Of a stretch of 64,000 nt of DNA, positions 8,036 through 16,053 are shown one piece after another. The translations under genes and the position numbers were made by a program. This stretch comes from Halomarina litorea. Lineage in GTDB: Archaea; Halobacteriota; Halobacteria; Halobacteriales; Haloarculaceae. The DNA is taken from assembly GCF_024227715.1 (NCBI RefSeq), contig NZ_CP100448.1, positions 1 to 64,000 of the forward strand, written 5' to 3'. Each line of letters opens with the position of its first letter. Within the stretch, counting starts at the first letter, position 1. Under the pieces are notes generated by a model, which was given only the letters and a program-made list of their open reading frames with translations, was not told the origin of the DNA and made no database searches.

Positions 8036-8838
8036 TCGCCGTCCACCTCCTCGCCCCCCGTCGCCGCCGCGTCTGCTCCGTTCGCGAGGAACGCGAGCAG
8101 TCGTTCGCGGGTGCCCGCGACGGGTCCGATGACCGTGATGGCCGGCGGGGAGATGCCCGCCTCGTCGCGCACCGCGACGATGTCCGCGAGGGTGCCCGTC
8201 GCCACGCGCTGGTCGGGCCACGTCGCCCGTTCGACGAGGGCGACGGGGGTGTCCTCACGCATCCCCGCCTCGCGGAGTTCGCGGGTGTACTCGGGGAGTT
8301 TGCCGACGCCCATCAGGACGACGAGGGTGCCGCCCGTCGCGGCGAGGGCGTGCCAGTCGACGGCGGATTCGTCTTTGGTGGGGTCCTCGTGGCCCGTCAC
8401 GAACGTCACGCTAGAGGCGTGGTCGCGGTGGGTGACGGGGATGCCGGCGACGGCGGGACCGGCGACGGCGCTGGTCACGCCGGGCACCACCTCGAAGGGT
8501 ACCTCGTGTGCGGCGAGGTACTCCGCCTCCTCGCCGCCGCGCCCGAAGACGAACGGGTCACCGCCCTTCAATCGGACCACTGTCTTCCCCTCCCGGGCGA
8601 GTTCGACCAGTCGCTCGTTGGTGTACTCCTGACTCGTCCGGTCGCCGCCCGCCCGCTTGCCGACGTCCTCGCGCTTCCCCTCGGGAATCAGGCCGAGAAT
8701 GTCCGGGCCGGGGAGTTTGTCGTGGAGGACCACGTCGGCGTCCTCCAGCAGTCGGCGCGCCTTCACCGTCAGCAGGTCCGGGTCGCCGGGACCGCTCCCG
8801 ACGAGGTAGACCCGTCCCGTCTCGTCTGGGTCCGTCAT
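8032..8838 (-). CDS. cobA: Uroporphyrinogen-III C-methyltransferase
   Basis: 268 residues. SAM-dependent methylation of uroporphyrinogen III at C2 and C7 to precorrin-2, the branch toward sirohaem, cobalamin and, in haloarchaea, the alternative haem route. Motifs: VYLVGSGPGDPDLLTVKA at the N-terminus, DADVVLHDKL, VVRLKGGDPFVFGRGGEEAEYL and the SAM-binding PGVTSAVAGPAVAGIPVTHR, all typical for SumT/CobA. It overlaps hemC by ATGA (start) and hemD by GTGA (stop), so translation is coupled across the three genes. Confidence 0.93.
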   Translation of the reverse strand: MTDPDETGRVYLVGSGPGDPDLLTVKARRLLEDADVVLHDKLPGPDILGLIPEGKREDVGKRAGGDRTSQEYTNERLVELAREGKTVVRLKGGDPFVFGRGGEEAEYLAAHEVPFEVVPGVTSAVAGPAVAGIPVTHRDHASSVTFVTGHEDPTKDESAVDWHALAATGGTLVVLMGVGKLPEYTRELREAGMREDTPVALVERATWPDQRVATGTLADIVAVRDEAGISPPAITVIGPVAGTRERLLAFLANGADAAATGGEEVDGE

Positions 8839-9980
8839 TCCTCGCGCTTGGCCTCCCGGTCCTCGGCCTCCTCGACGCGCGCCTGTTCGATGAGGTCCGC
8901 GGCCCCGCGCTCGCGCAGGTCCGCCGCGAACTCGCGGGCCGCCGTCGCGTGACGCTCGACGGGCAGGTCGCGGGTCGCCGTCACCTCCTCGCTCCCGTCC
9001 CGCGAGAGGACGCGGACGCTCACGTTGACGTGCGCCCCCTGCAGGCGGGCGTGGACGCCGATGGGCGCGACACAGCCCCCGTTCAGTTCGGCGAGGACGG
9101 TCCGCTCGGCGGTCGTCCGAACCCGCGTCGGCGGGTGGTCGATAGCCTCGTGGATGCGCTCGGCGAGGTCGCCGTCGACGGCCGTCACCGCGAGCGCCCC
9201 CTGTCCCGGCGCGGGGACGAACGTGGTCGGCGGCAGGCGCTCGTACTCCAGGCTGTGTGCGAGCCCCGACCGCGTCAGGCCTGCCTCGGCGAGGACGATG
9301 GCGTCGTACTCGGTGTCCACGTCGCGTTCGAGCGCCCGGCGCTGGACCTCGCTCAGGTCGTTGAACCACTCGTCGGTGGAGCGCTCGAACGACTCCTCGC
9401 TCTCGCCGTCTCGCGGTTCATCGCCGCTCGACTGGTCCGCGGAACTCCGTTCCGCGCTCTCCTCGGCGTCGATTCGCCGCTCGTGTTCGTCCTGCACGCT
9501 CGGCGCGAGCAGTTTCTCGGCGCGCGTGTCCACGTTCCCTCGGAGCGGCTGGACGTCGAGGTCCGGGCGCTCGGCGAGCAGTTGGGCCTTCCGCCGGAGA
9601 CTGGAAGTGCCGACTGTCGCCCCGGAGGGGAGTTCGTCGAGGGAGCGACCGCCGGGCGTGACGAGGACGTCGCCTGCCCGCGCGCGTTCGGGGACGCCCG
9701 CGACGACGAGGTCCTCGGGGAACTCGGTCGGCATGTCCTTCATCGAGTGGACGGCGGCGTCCACGTCGCCCGAGAGGACCTGTTCGTCCAGCGCGCGGAC
9801 GAACGCGCCGGTCTTGCCCAGTCGGTGGATGAGTTCGTCGCGCAACTGGTCGCCGCGCGTCTCCACCTCGACGAGTTCGACCGCCCGCCGCCGCGTCTCC
9901 AGGGCGGACTGGACCTCGCTCGCCTGTCGGAGGGCGAGCGCCGACCCCCGAGTGGCGAGGCGTAGCGTGGATTGGCTCAT
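8835..9980 (-). CDS. hemC: Hydroxymethylbilane synthase
   Basis: 381 residues. Polymerises four porphobilinogens on a dipyrromethane cofactor bound to Cys in NGGCVAPIG (late in the protein). Other family marks: TRGSALALRQ, VHSMKDMPT, PRGNVDTR-like LRGNVDTR and GQGALAV. It is about 70 residues longer than the bacterial enzyme because of an acidic, Ser/Glu/Asp-rich insert around residues 170-215 (ERRIDAEESAERSSADQ onward). Part of that insert is encoded by a perfect 8+3+8 hairpin (9438-9456), suggesting a palindromic element within the gene. First gene of the hemC-cobA-hemD-MFS unit. Confidence 0.92.
   Translation of the reverse strand: MSQSTLRLATRGSALALRQASEVQSALETRRRAVELVEVETRGDQLRDELIHRLGKTGAFVRALDEQVLSGDVDAAVHSMKDMPTEFPEDLVVAGVPERARAGDVLVTPGGRSLDELPSGATVGTSSLRRKAQLLAERPDLDVQPLRGNVDTRAEKLLAPSVQDEHERRIDAEESAERSSADQSSGDEPRDGESEESFERSTDEWFNDLSEVQRRALERDVDTEYDAIVLAEAGLTRSGLAHSLEYERLPPTTFVPAPGQGALAVTAVDGDLAERIHEAIDHPPTRVRTTAERTVLAELNGGCVAPIGVHARLQGAHVNVSVRVLSRDGSEEVTATRDLPVERHATAAREFAADLRERGAADLIEQARVEEAEDREAKREE
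9438..9456. repeat. 8+3+8 hairpin inside hemC
   Basis: cgcggaac-tcc-gttccgcg, perfect, lying within the non-conserved acidic insert of HemC and in frame with it. Same architecture (3-nt TCC loop) as the hairpin in nikR at 55253-55273. Confidence 0.6.
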
Positions 9981-10015
9981 GGTCCCGACTCGGCCGCGCG
10001 GAGGGAAAAGGGGTT

Positions 10016-10471
10016 CTATGGCGTCCCGACGTGCTGGTGTCGACGATAGAGGTAGTACAGCGCGACGGCGGGCTGCACCGGCACACCCTGCGCGAACAGG
10101 CCGACGACGCCGACGATGGCGTACAGCACGGGGTCGGGGTCCCACCCCACGTTCGCTCGTCCCACCGCCTCGGCGTCGAGGTAGAGCGCGACGGGCAGGA
10201 GCAGACCCAGCGCGAGACCGAGGAGTGCCAGCGGAATCACCACGAGGAGGACGAACCCGAACCCGACGGGGAAGAATCCGGCGGGGCCGGGGCCGCCGAA
10301 GTGACCGAGCGGCCACCCGGCGACCCCTCCGAGGAAGCCGGCGAAGGCGGTCAGGAACAGGAGGGCGCCGACGACGTACGCGAGGACCCAGAAGACGGCT
10401 GCGGCGGCGATAGCCAGCCACCAGCGCGACTCGACGGGGGCGGTAGTCGAACGGTGAGTGGAGGGCACCAT
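10016..10471 (-). CDS. Integral membrane protein, unknown
   Basis: 151 residues, about four transmembrane helices (WWLAIAAAAVFWVLAYVVGAL; a Gly/Phe/Pro-rich hairpin around GHFGGPGPAGFFPVG; VLLVVIPLALLGLALGLLLPVALYL; LYAIVGVVGLFAQGVPV). Short His-containing polar tail RRHQHVGTP. It ends 35 bp before the hemC start, in the same direction as hemC and hemL, but no function follows from that. No family recognised. Confidence 0.6.
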   Translation of the reverse strand: MVPSTHRSTTAPVESRWWLAIAAAAVFWVLAYVVGALLFLTAFAGFLGGVAGWPLGHFGGPGPAGFFPVGFGFVLLVVIPLALLGLALGLLLPVALYLDAEAVGRANVGWDPDPVLYAIVGVVGLFAQGVPVQPAVALYYLYRRHQHVGTP

Positions 10472-10522
10472 ATCCGACGGGTTGTCTGCCGGCGGAATAA
10501 GCCTTCTCCGGGGCGACGTGGG

Positions 10523-11869
10523 CTACTCGAAGAACGCCTCGTAGGCCGAAAGCGTCTCCTCGACGTCCGCCTCGGTGTGGGCGTAGCTGACGAACTGGCT
10601 CTCGAACTGGTTGGCCGGGAGGAGGACGCCCTCACCCTCCATGAACGGGCGGAACAGGCGGTCCCAGCGCTGGTTCTCGGCGTTCGCCACGTCCGCGCCG
10701 GTCTTCGGGCATTCGCCGTAGCGGGCGCACTCGGGGTCCTGCCGGCACCCCGCCGAACAGGGTTCGCTCTGGGGGTCGGTGGTGGCCCGCGAGAACACCA
10801 CCTTGAACATGGAGTCCGTGCCGACGACGGTGTACTCGGGAGCGTAGTCGGCGACGATGTCGGTCAGGCCCTCGCGCAACTGCTCGCCGAGCGCGTTCAC
10901 GTGGTCGTAGACGTCGTTCTCGGCGCAGAACTCCAGCGTGGCGAGGCCGGCGGCCATCGTCACGGGGTGGCCCGAGAAGGTGCCCGACTGGAAGACGTCG
11001 CCCGACGGCGAGAAGTGCTCGACGATGTCCGCACGGCCGCCGATCGCACCCACCGGGAAGCCGCCGCCGACGATCTTCCCGAACGTCGTGAGGTCGGGCG
11101 TGACGCCGAACTTCCCCTGTGCGCACTGGAGACCGCCGACGCGGAAGCCGGTGATGACCTCGTCGAACACCAGCAGCGAACCGTAGTCGTCACACAGGCC
11201 CCGCAGCGTCTCGTGGTAGCCGTCCTCGGGCATCACGATGCCCGTGTTCCCGAGGACGGGTTCGACCAGCACGGCCGCGACGTCCTCGCCGTGGCGCTCG
11301 AACACCTCTCGAACGCGCTCTTCGTCGTTGAACGGGACGGGGAGGGTGTGTTCGGCGAACGACTGGGGGATACCGCTGGTCGAGGGGCGAGGGTGTTCGG
11401 CGTCCCCCTCGACGAGTGTGGACTCCTGTGCGCCGTGGTAGCCGCCCTGCATCACGACGATCTTGTTCCGGCCGGTGAACCCGCGGGCGAGGCGGACGGC
11501 GGAGACGGTGGCTTCGGTACCGGAGTTGACGAACCGCACCATCTCCACCGAGGGGACGTGGCGGGCGACGAACTCCGCGAGGTCGACCTCCACCTCGGTC
11601 GGCGCGCCGTACATCGGGCCCTCGCTGGCCGCTCGCTGGACGGCCGCCGAGATCGATTCGGGCATGTCGTGTCCGAGGAGCAGTGGGCCGTAGCCCATCA
11701 CGTAGTCGATGTAGCGGTTCCCGTCGTGGTCGATTACGTGCGCGCCGTCGCCCTTCCTGACGAACGTGGGATACGGCTGGGTCGCCCGTACCGAGGAGTT
11801 GACGCCGCCCGGCATGACCGAGAGCGCCCGGTCGTAGAGCGCACGGGAGGCCTCGCGGTTCCGAGTCAT
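10523..11869 (-). CDS. hemL: Glutamate-1-semialdehyde 2,1-aminomutase
   Basis: 448-residue PLP enzyme converting glutamate-1-semialdehyde to 5-aminolevulinate, the first dedicated tetrapyrrole precursor. [11 protein letters not shown] near the N-terminus, [29 protein letters not shown] and the PLP-lysine motif [17 protein letters not shown] are intact. A Cys-rich segment [18 protein letters not shown] (about residues 375-393) is extra relative to bacterial HemL and occurs in haloarchaeal enzymes as far as I recall. The ATG at 11869 was preferred over one 18 codons earlier. Neighbouring hemC, cobA, hemD and hemB complete most of the pathway to uroporphyrinogen III. Confidence 0.95.
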   Translation of the reverse strand: MTRNREASRALYDRALSVMPGGVNSSVRATQPYPTFVRKGDGAHVIDHDGNRYIDYVMGYGPLLLGHDMPESISAAVQRAASEGPMYGAPTEVEVDLAEFVARHVPSVEMVRFVNSGTEATVSAVRLARGFTGRNKIVVMQGGYHGAQESTLVEGDAEHPRPSTSGIPQSFAEHTLPVPFNDEERVREVFERHGEDVAAVLVEPVLGNTGIVMPEDGYHETLRGLCDDYGSLLVFDEVITGFRVGGLQCAQGKFGVTPDLTTFGKIVGGGFPVGAIGGRADIVEHFSPSGDVFQSGTFSGHPVTMAAGLATLEFCAENDVYDHVNALGEQLREGLTDIVADYAPEYTVVGTDSMFKVVFSRATTDPQSEPCSAGCRQDPECARYGECPKTGADVANAENQRWDRLFRPFMEGEGVLLPANQFESQFVSYAHTEADVEETLSAYEAFFE

Positions 11870-11959
11870 GGCCGGGCGTTCTCGGGGCGGGGGTAAGGGC
11901 GTTTCTGCCTCGATTTGAGCCATCAGAAGGTACTTGCCGGATACCGAGAAGGTCTGCGC

Positions 11960-12239
11960 ATGATCCCCGAACTGACACGACGGCGGCTCCTCGCCGGCGG
12001 CGGGACGGCACTCGCCGGGAGTTCCCTCCTCACCGGCGTCCTCGACCCGGTCGACTACCTCCCCGACCGGGTCGTCGAGTGGCGGACGACCGGCATCGAG
12101 ACGCCCGACGAACTCCCGCCGCCCGTGGACCCGACCGACGATCGACTACCCGCAGGCGGAGGCGTACGCGTGGTACCTGTTCACCCTCGGACAGTGTGTC
12201 CACTTCGAGGACGTGGTGACGACCGCGCTCCCGCGCTGA
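11960..12239 (+). pseudogene. Small Tat-signal protein with one frameshift
   Basis: From ATG 11960 the frame gives a Tat signal ([21 protein letters not shown]) and then [23 protein letters not shown]. One base later, near 12130, a second frame reads [26 protein letters not shown] and stops at 12239. The joined product would be about 93 residues with a uniform composition, so I read this as one small exported protein broken by an extra base, or a sequencing error. No family recognised. The hemL gene diverges from it. Confidence 0.5.
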
Positions 12240-12272
12240 GAAGAACCGAACGTTCGAGGGGCGCTCCGCCGC

Positions 12273-13970
12273 TCAGACCGCCTCGATGCCGACCGCGCCG
12301 GTGCGAATCTGGTAGGCGTTCTCGACGGGGAGGACGAACACCTTGCCGTCGCCCTTCTCGCCGGTGTGGGCCGCGTCGAGGATGGCCTCGGCGACCGTCT
12401 CGGCGGGAATCTCGGCGACGACGCACTCCACCTTCACCTTCTGGTGGAGGTCGACGACGTACTCCTCGCCGCGCCACTGGCCCTTGCGTGCGGGCTGTGA
12501 GCCGCGACCGGAGACGTTCGTGACGGTGAGCGAGGGTGCCTCGACCGACGCGAGGGCCTTCTTCACGTCGCCGAGTTTGTCCGGGCGGATGTAGGCGACG
12601 ACCATCTTGATGCCGCCGTCGTTGGGCTCGGGTGCCTCGACGGACCCACCGTCCGGGCGGACGATACCGCCGTCGGCCACGACGGGGTCGTCACCGAGGC
12701 TGAACTCGGGGTAGGTCTCGACGCCGTGTTCGCTGATGTCGAGGCCCTCCAGTTCGTGTTCGCGGCTGACGCGAATCTCGCCGACGGCCTTCAGCGCGCC
12801 GAACACCAGCGCCGTCGCGAGGACGGTCCAGCCGGCGATGACGGCGACGCCGACGACCTGCGAAGTCAGCGAGATGCCCGCATCGGGGACGGTGAACACG
12901 GGGATGCCGACGAGGATGGCACCGAGTATCCCGGCGCTCCCGTGGACGGGGAAGACCGCACAGACGTCGTCGATCTTCAGGCGTTTCTCGACGAACTCGA
13001 AGACGATGGGCAACTGGGCACCCGCGAGGCCGCCGATGACCAGCGCCGCCCACCACGTGATGACGTTCGTGTTCGAGGTGATACCGACGAGGCCGGCGAG
13101 CATCCCGTTGGCGACGTACAGCGTGTCGACCTTGTCGGTCTTGACGAGCGACATCAGGCCCGCGCCGATGGCTCCGGCGGCCATCCCGAGGGTCGTCGTG
13201 AGGGCGACGCGCCCGACCGTGCTGGCGAAGTCCGCGAGGACGAGTTCGCCCGCCTCGTTGACGCCGAGGACGGCGAAGGCCGTCCCGACGTTGAAGCCGT
13301 ACCAGCCGAACGCGAGGATGAGCGTTCCCAGCACCGCGAAGGTGACCGAGTGGCCGGGGATGACGTTGACGGTCCCGTCGGAGTCGTAGCGCCCGAGGCG
13401 CGGGCCGACGATGGCCGCGGCGGTCAGGCCGGCGACCCCGCCCATGCCGTGGACGATCATGCCGCCCGCGAAGTCCGCGAAGCCGAGCGAGGAACCCAGC
13501 CAGCCGCCAGCCCACGTCAGGCCGGTGACGACGGGGTAGATGACCGTGGCGAGGAGGACGGTGTAGGTGACGTACGCGCGGAGCTTCATCCGGCCCGCCA
13601 CCGCCCCAGAGACGATGGTCGCGGCCGTCATGGCGAACACCGCGCCGAACAGCCAGTCGACCCACGCGAGCGTGCTCTCGGGGCTGAAGATGGCGAAGAA
13701 CGGACTGCCCTCGCCGCCGCCCGTGACGGCGGCGATGACCGCCTCGACGCCCGCGCCGAAGACGAAGAAGGTCACGACGCCGACGCTCCACGTCAGCATG
13801 TTCTTCGTCAACTGGTTCGCGACGTTCTTCGAGCGCACCTGTCCGGCCTCCAGCATGGCGAAGCCGGCGTGCATGAAGAAGATGAGGAACGTCACCGTCA
13901 GGACCCAGACGTAGTTCAGGCCCGTCATGACGGTGGTGGGGTCGGACTGGAGCGGGAGGCTCACGCTCAT
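12273..13970 (-). CDS. amtB-glnK: Ammonium transporter fused to a GlnK/PII domain
   Basis: 565 residues. Residues 1-400 form an Amt/Rh channel with about 11 helices; the pore twin histidines are His174 (MIVHGMGG) and His343 (FPVHGSAG). A 50-residue acidic linker leads to a complete PII domain (about 454-565): [19 protein letters not shown], a T-loop at about 486-506 with the equivalent of Tyr51 in [15 protein letters not shown], and the nucleotide-binding [17 protein letters not shown] normally is a separate trimer that plugs the channel when nitrogen is plentiful; here transporter and regulator are one chain, with no stop or frameshift between. The upstream region 13971-14360 is AT-rich with promoter-like elements (tgcttatgtac on the minus strand near 14068-14078) and no gene. 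Confidence 0.93.
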   Translation of the reverse strand: MSVSLPLQSDPTTVMTGLNYVWVLTVTFLIFFMHAGFAMLEAGQVRSKNVANQLTKNMLTWSVGVVTFFVFGAGVEAVIAAVTGGGEGSPFFAIFSPESTLAWVDWLFGAVFAMTAATIVSGAVAGRMKLRAYVTYTVLLATVIYPVVTGLTWAGGWLGSSLGFADFAGGMIVHGMGGVAGLTAAAIVGPRLGRYDSDGTVNVIPGHSVTFAVLGTLILAFGWYGFNVGTAFAVLGVNEAGELVLADFASTVGRVALTTTLGMAAGAIGAGLMSLVKTDKVDTLYVANGMLAGLVGITSNTNVITWWAALVIGGLAGAQLPIVFEFVEKRLKIDDVCAVFPVHGSAGILGAILVGIPVFTVPDAGISLTSQVVGVAVIAGWTVLATALVFGALKAVGEIRVSREHELEGLDISEHGVETYPEFSLGDDPVVADGGIVRPDGGSVEAPEPNDGGIKMVVAYIRPDKLGDVKKALASVEAPSLTVTNVSGRGSQPARKGQWRGEEYVVDLHQKVKVECVVAEIPAETVAEAILDAAHTGEKGDGKVFVLPVENAYQIRTGAVGIEAV

Positions 13971-14364
13971 CCGACCACCCCCGGAAGTACTACACTATTG
14001 TCCATCATTCCTGCGAAAATCGCGACGTTACGATTGCGGATCACGTCAGAACGGGACGGAACGATAGTACATAAGCATACGCTTGCGTTTTACAAAATTT
14101 CTCCCGGTATTATCACCGAGCGTCCAAAATCCCCTACAATACCGTCAATATAAGGTCGTTCTTCGTCGCGTTTTCTGACGTTCTACGGGTGTGGAACTGG
14201 ACAGATGACAACGGGACTCGTTCGACACACGGTCGCGTGCTGCCGTGGCGCGCGCGAGTACTGCCGTGAACGGTCGAGGCAGCGTGAGGAAAGCCCCGAA
14301 ATCCGCGTCGGACGTGGACGGTCGGTGACTTCGACGACGGGTTACAGAATATCAAGGAGAATGC

Positions 14365-14482
14365 CTGACCCTTTAGATTCAGAGAGCGGATGCTTCGCAC
14401 CGCGAGAACAGGCAACGTCGTAAACCACAATATCCCAACGGCGGTCGGGATTCCCGCGTCTTCAGGCGCGGGAGGATGTCAA
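14365..14482 (+). mobile_element. IS200/IS605 (TnpB-type) right-end remnant
   Basis: The stretch ends in the hairpin cccgcg-tcttcagg-cgcggg (14452-14470) followed by aggatgtcaa, which I recognise as the right end of haloarchaeal IS605/IS1341-type elements. Just before it, a frame reads DPLDSESGCFAPREQATS stop (to 14423), resembling the C-terminal tail of a TnpB protein. No other part of tnpB is present, so this is a scar. The end abuts and overlaps the hemB stop codon (14479-14481). In intact elements this region also forms the 3' end of the omega/reRNA; whether a transcript remains is unknown. Confidence 0.6.
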
Positions 14483-15516
14483 TCGGAGAGCGACTCGGCG
14501 ACACGCTCTGCAAAGTACGTCAGGATGAGGTCCGCGCCCGCCCGCTTGATGGAGAGCAGCGACTCGAAGGCGGCCGCGTCGAGGTCCAGCCACCCCTTCT
14601 CCGCGGCGGCGTGGACCATCGCGTACTCGCCGCTGACGTTGTAGGCGGCGACGGGGTGGTCGAACTCCCGCCTGATGTCCCGGACGATGTCGAGGTAGGG
14701 GAGCGCAGGTTTCACCATCAGCACGTCCGCGCCCTGTTCGACGTCGAGTCGGACCTCGCGCATCGCCTCGCGGGCGTTCGCGGGGTCCATCTGGTAGTGT
14801 CGCCGGTCGCCGAAGGCGGGCGCGCCGTCGGCGGCGTCTCGGAAGGGGCCGTAGAACGCCGACTCGTACTTCGCGGCGTAGCTCATGACGGGAACGTCCG
14901 AGAAGCCCGCCCCGTCCAGTCCGGAGCGAATCGCGCCGACCATCCCGTCGGTCATGCTGGAGGGCGCGACCATGTCCGCGCCTGCCTCGGCGTGCGAGAC
15001 GGCCGTTCGAGCGAGCAAGTCGAGCGTCTCGTCGTTCCGCACGGTGAGCGTGGGGTCGTCCGCGGCGTGTTCTTCGACGACTTGGTCGCGGCGAAGCCGC
15101 TCCCAGCTCTCACTCGCTTCGCTCGTGAGAATCCCGCAGTGCCCGTGGTCGGTGTACTCACAGAAACAGACGTCCGTGACGACGTAGGCGTCCGTCTCGC
15201 GGGTGATGTCCCGTACCGCCCGCTGGACGACGCCGTCCTCGGCCCACGCGCGCGACCCCTGGGGGTCCTTCGACTCGGGGATGCCGAACACCATCACCGC
15301 CTCGACGCCGGTGTCGAGGACCTCCTCGACGCGTTCGACGGCCTCCTCGACGGGCACCCGCGAGTGACCGGGCATCGACCCGATTGGCTGACGGGTGTCG
15401 GTCGTCGCGTCCACGAAGACGGGCGCGATGAAGTCCGACGGCGAGAGGTGCGTCTCGCTGACGAGGGGTCTCAGACCGTCGGTTCGGAGACGGCGCGGGC
15501 GGTGGGGCAGGTCCAT
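14479..15516 (-). CDS. hemB: Delta-aminolevulinic acid dehydratase
   Basis: 345 residues. Condenses two 5-aminolevulinates to porphobilinogen. The metal site CFCEYTDHGHC, the Schiff-base lysines in SYAAKYESAFYGPFRD and VMVKPALPYLDI, and IGSMPGHSR near the N-terminus are intact. Between GHCGILT and the conserved TLTVRNDETLDLL there is an extra stretch (SEASESWERLRRDQVVEEH) encoded by two adjacent hairpins (15088-15130), which I interpret as an in-frame palindromic insertion. The gene's stop codon lies inside the boundary of an IS605-type scar. Confidence 0.94.
   Translation of the reverse strand: MDLPHRPRRLRTDGLRPLVSETHLSPSDFIAPVFVDATTDTRQPIGSMPGHSRVPVEEAVERVEEVLDTGVEAVMVFGIPESKDPQGSRAWAEDGVVQRAVRDITRETDAYVVTDVCFCEYTDHGHCGILTSEASESWERLRRDQVVEEHAADDPTLTVRNDETLDLLARTAVSHAEAGADMVAPSSMTDGMVGAIRSGLDGAGFSDVPVMSYAAKYESAFYGPFRDAADGAPAFGDRRHYQMDPANAREAMREVRLDVEQGADVLMVKPALPYLDIVRDIRREFDHPVAAYNVSGEYAMVHAAAEKGWLDLDAAAFESLLSIKRAGADLILTYFAERVAESLSD
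15088..15130. repeat. Hairpin pair inside hemB
   Basis: gcggc-gaa-gccgc (15088-15100), a 7-nt spacer, then a 23-nt 10+3+10 hairpin with two central mismatches (15108-15130; tctcac..gc-ttc-gc..gtgaga). On the minus strand the core reads gagcgaagcgag, the same as in the 47.9-kb cluster. The pair corresponds to a non-conserved segment of HemB. Confidence 0.6.
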
Positions 15517-15604
15517 ACCCCGACTGCGGGCTACCGGCCAAAACGGTTGTCGTCTCCCGCGCGCGGCTTATCCCCCGCTGTGGACTAGGGACGGACGAGG
15601 AGCG

Positions 15605-16024
15605 ATGAGCGACAACGACGAACGTCGGAGGGAACGGGTCCGTGACAGGGCGAGGCGGTTCGTCGACCGCCTCGGGGAACGGCGGGGCCACGCGGTATCC
15701 GTCATCGAGCGACTGAGCGAGGCGGCGAGCGTCGAAGCGGTGTACGGCGACCCCCTCACCGTCGACGGCCGGACGGTGATTCCCGTCGCCCGCGTCGCCT
15801 ACGGGTTCGGCGGCGGCTACGACCCGATGGCGGACCGCGAGAAGGGAGCGAGCGGGGGCGGGGGCGGCGTCCGCGCCTCGCCCGTCGGCGTCCTCGAAGT
15901 CACAGAGGGCGAGACGCGGTTCGTCCGCTTCGGACGACGCCGACGGACGATTGGGGCGTTCGCCGTCGGAGTGCTCGTGGGCGCGCTGGCGGCCTACTCG
16001 CGGGCGAGGCGGGGCGAGCGGTAG
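15605..16024 (+). CDS. GerW/YtfJ-like protein
   Basis: 139 residues from ATG 15605. The core VYGDPLTVDGRTVIPVARVAYGFGGGYD followed by a Gly-rich linker and GVLEVTEGETRFVRFG matches the GerW (sporulation protein YtfJ) family, found widely outside spore formers and of unknown biochemical role. A C-terminal hydrophobic helix (IGAFAVGVLVGALAAY) ending in SRARRGER suggests a membrane anchor. The arginine-rich N-terminal 40 residues are probably helical. Divergent from hemB. Confidence 0.75.
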   Translation: MSDNDERRRERVRDRARRFVDRLGERRGHAVSVIERLSEAASVEAVYGDPLTVDGRTVIPVARVAYGFGGGYDPMADREKGASGGGGGVRASPVGVLEVTEGETRFVRFGRRRRTIGAFAVGVLVGALAAYSRARRGER

Positions 16025-16053
16025 AGAACCCGAGAAGCAGCAGACGGCGGGGA

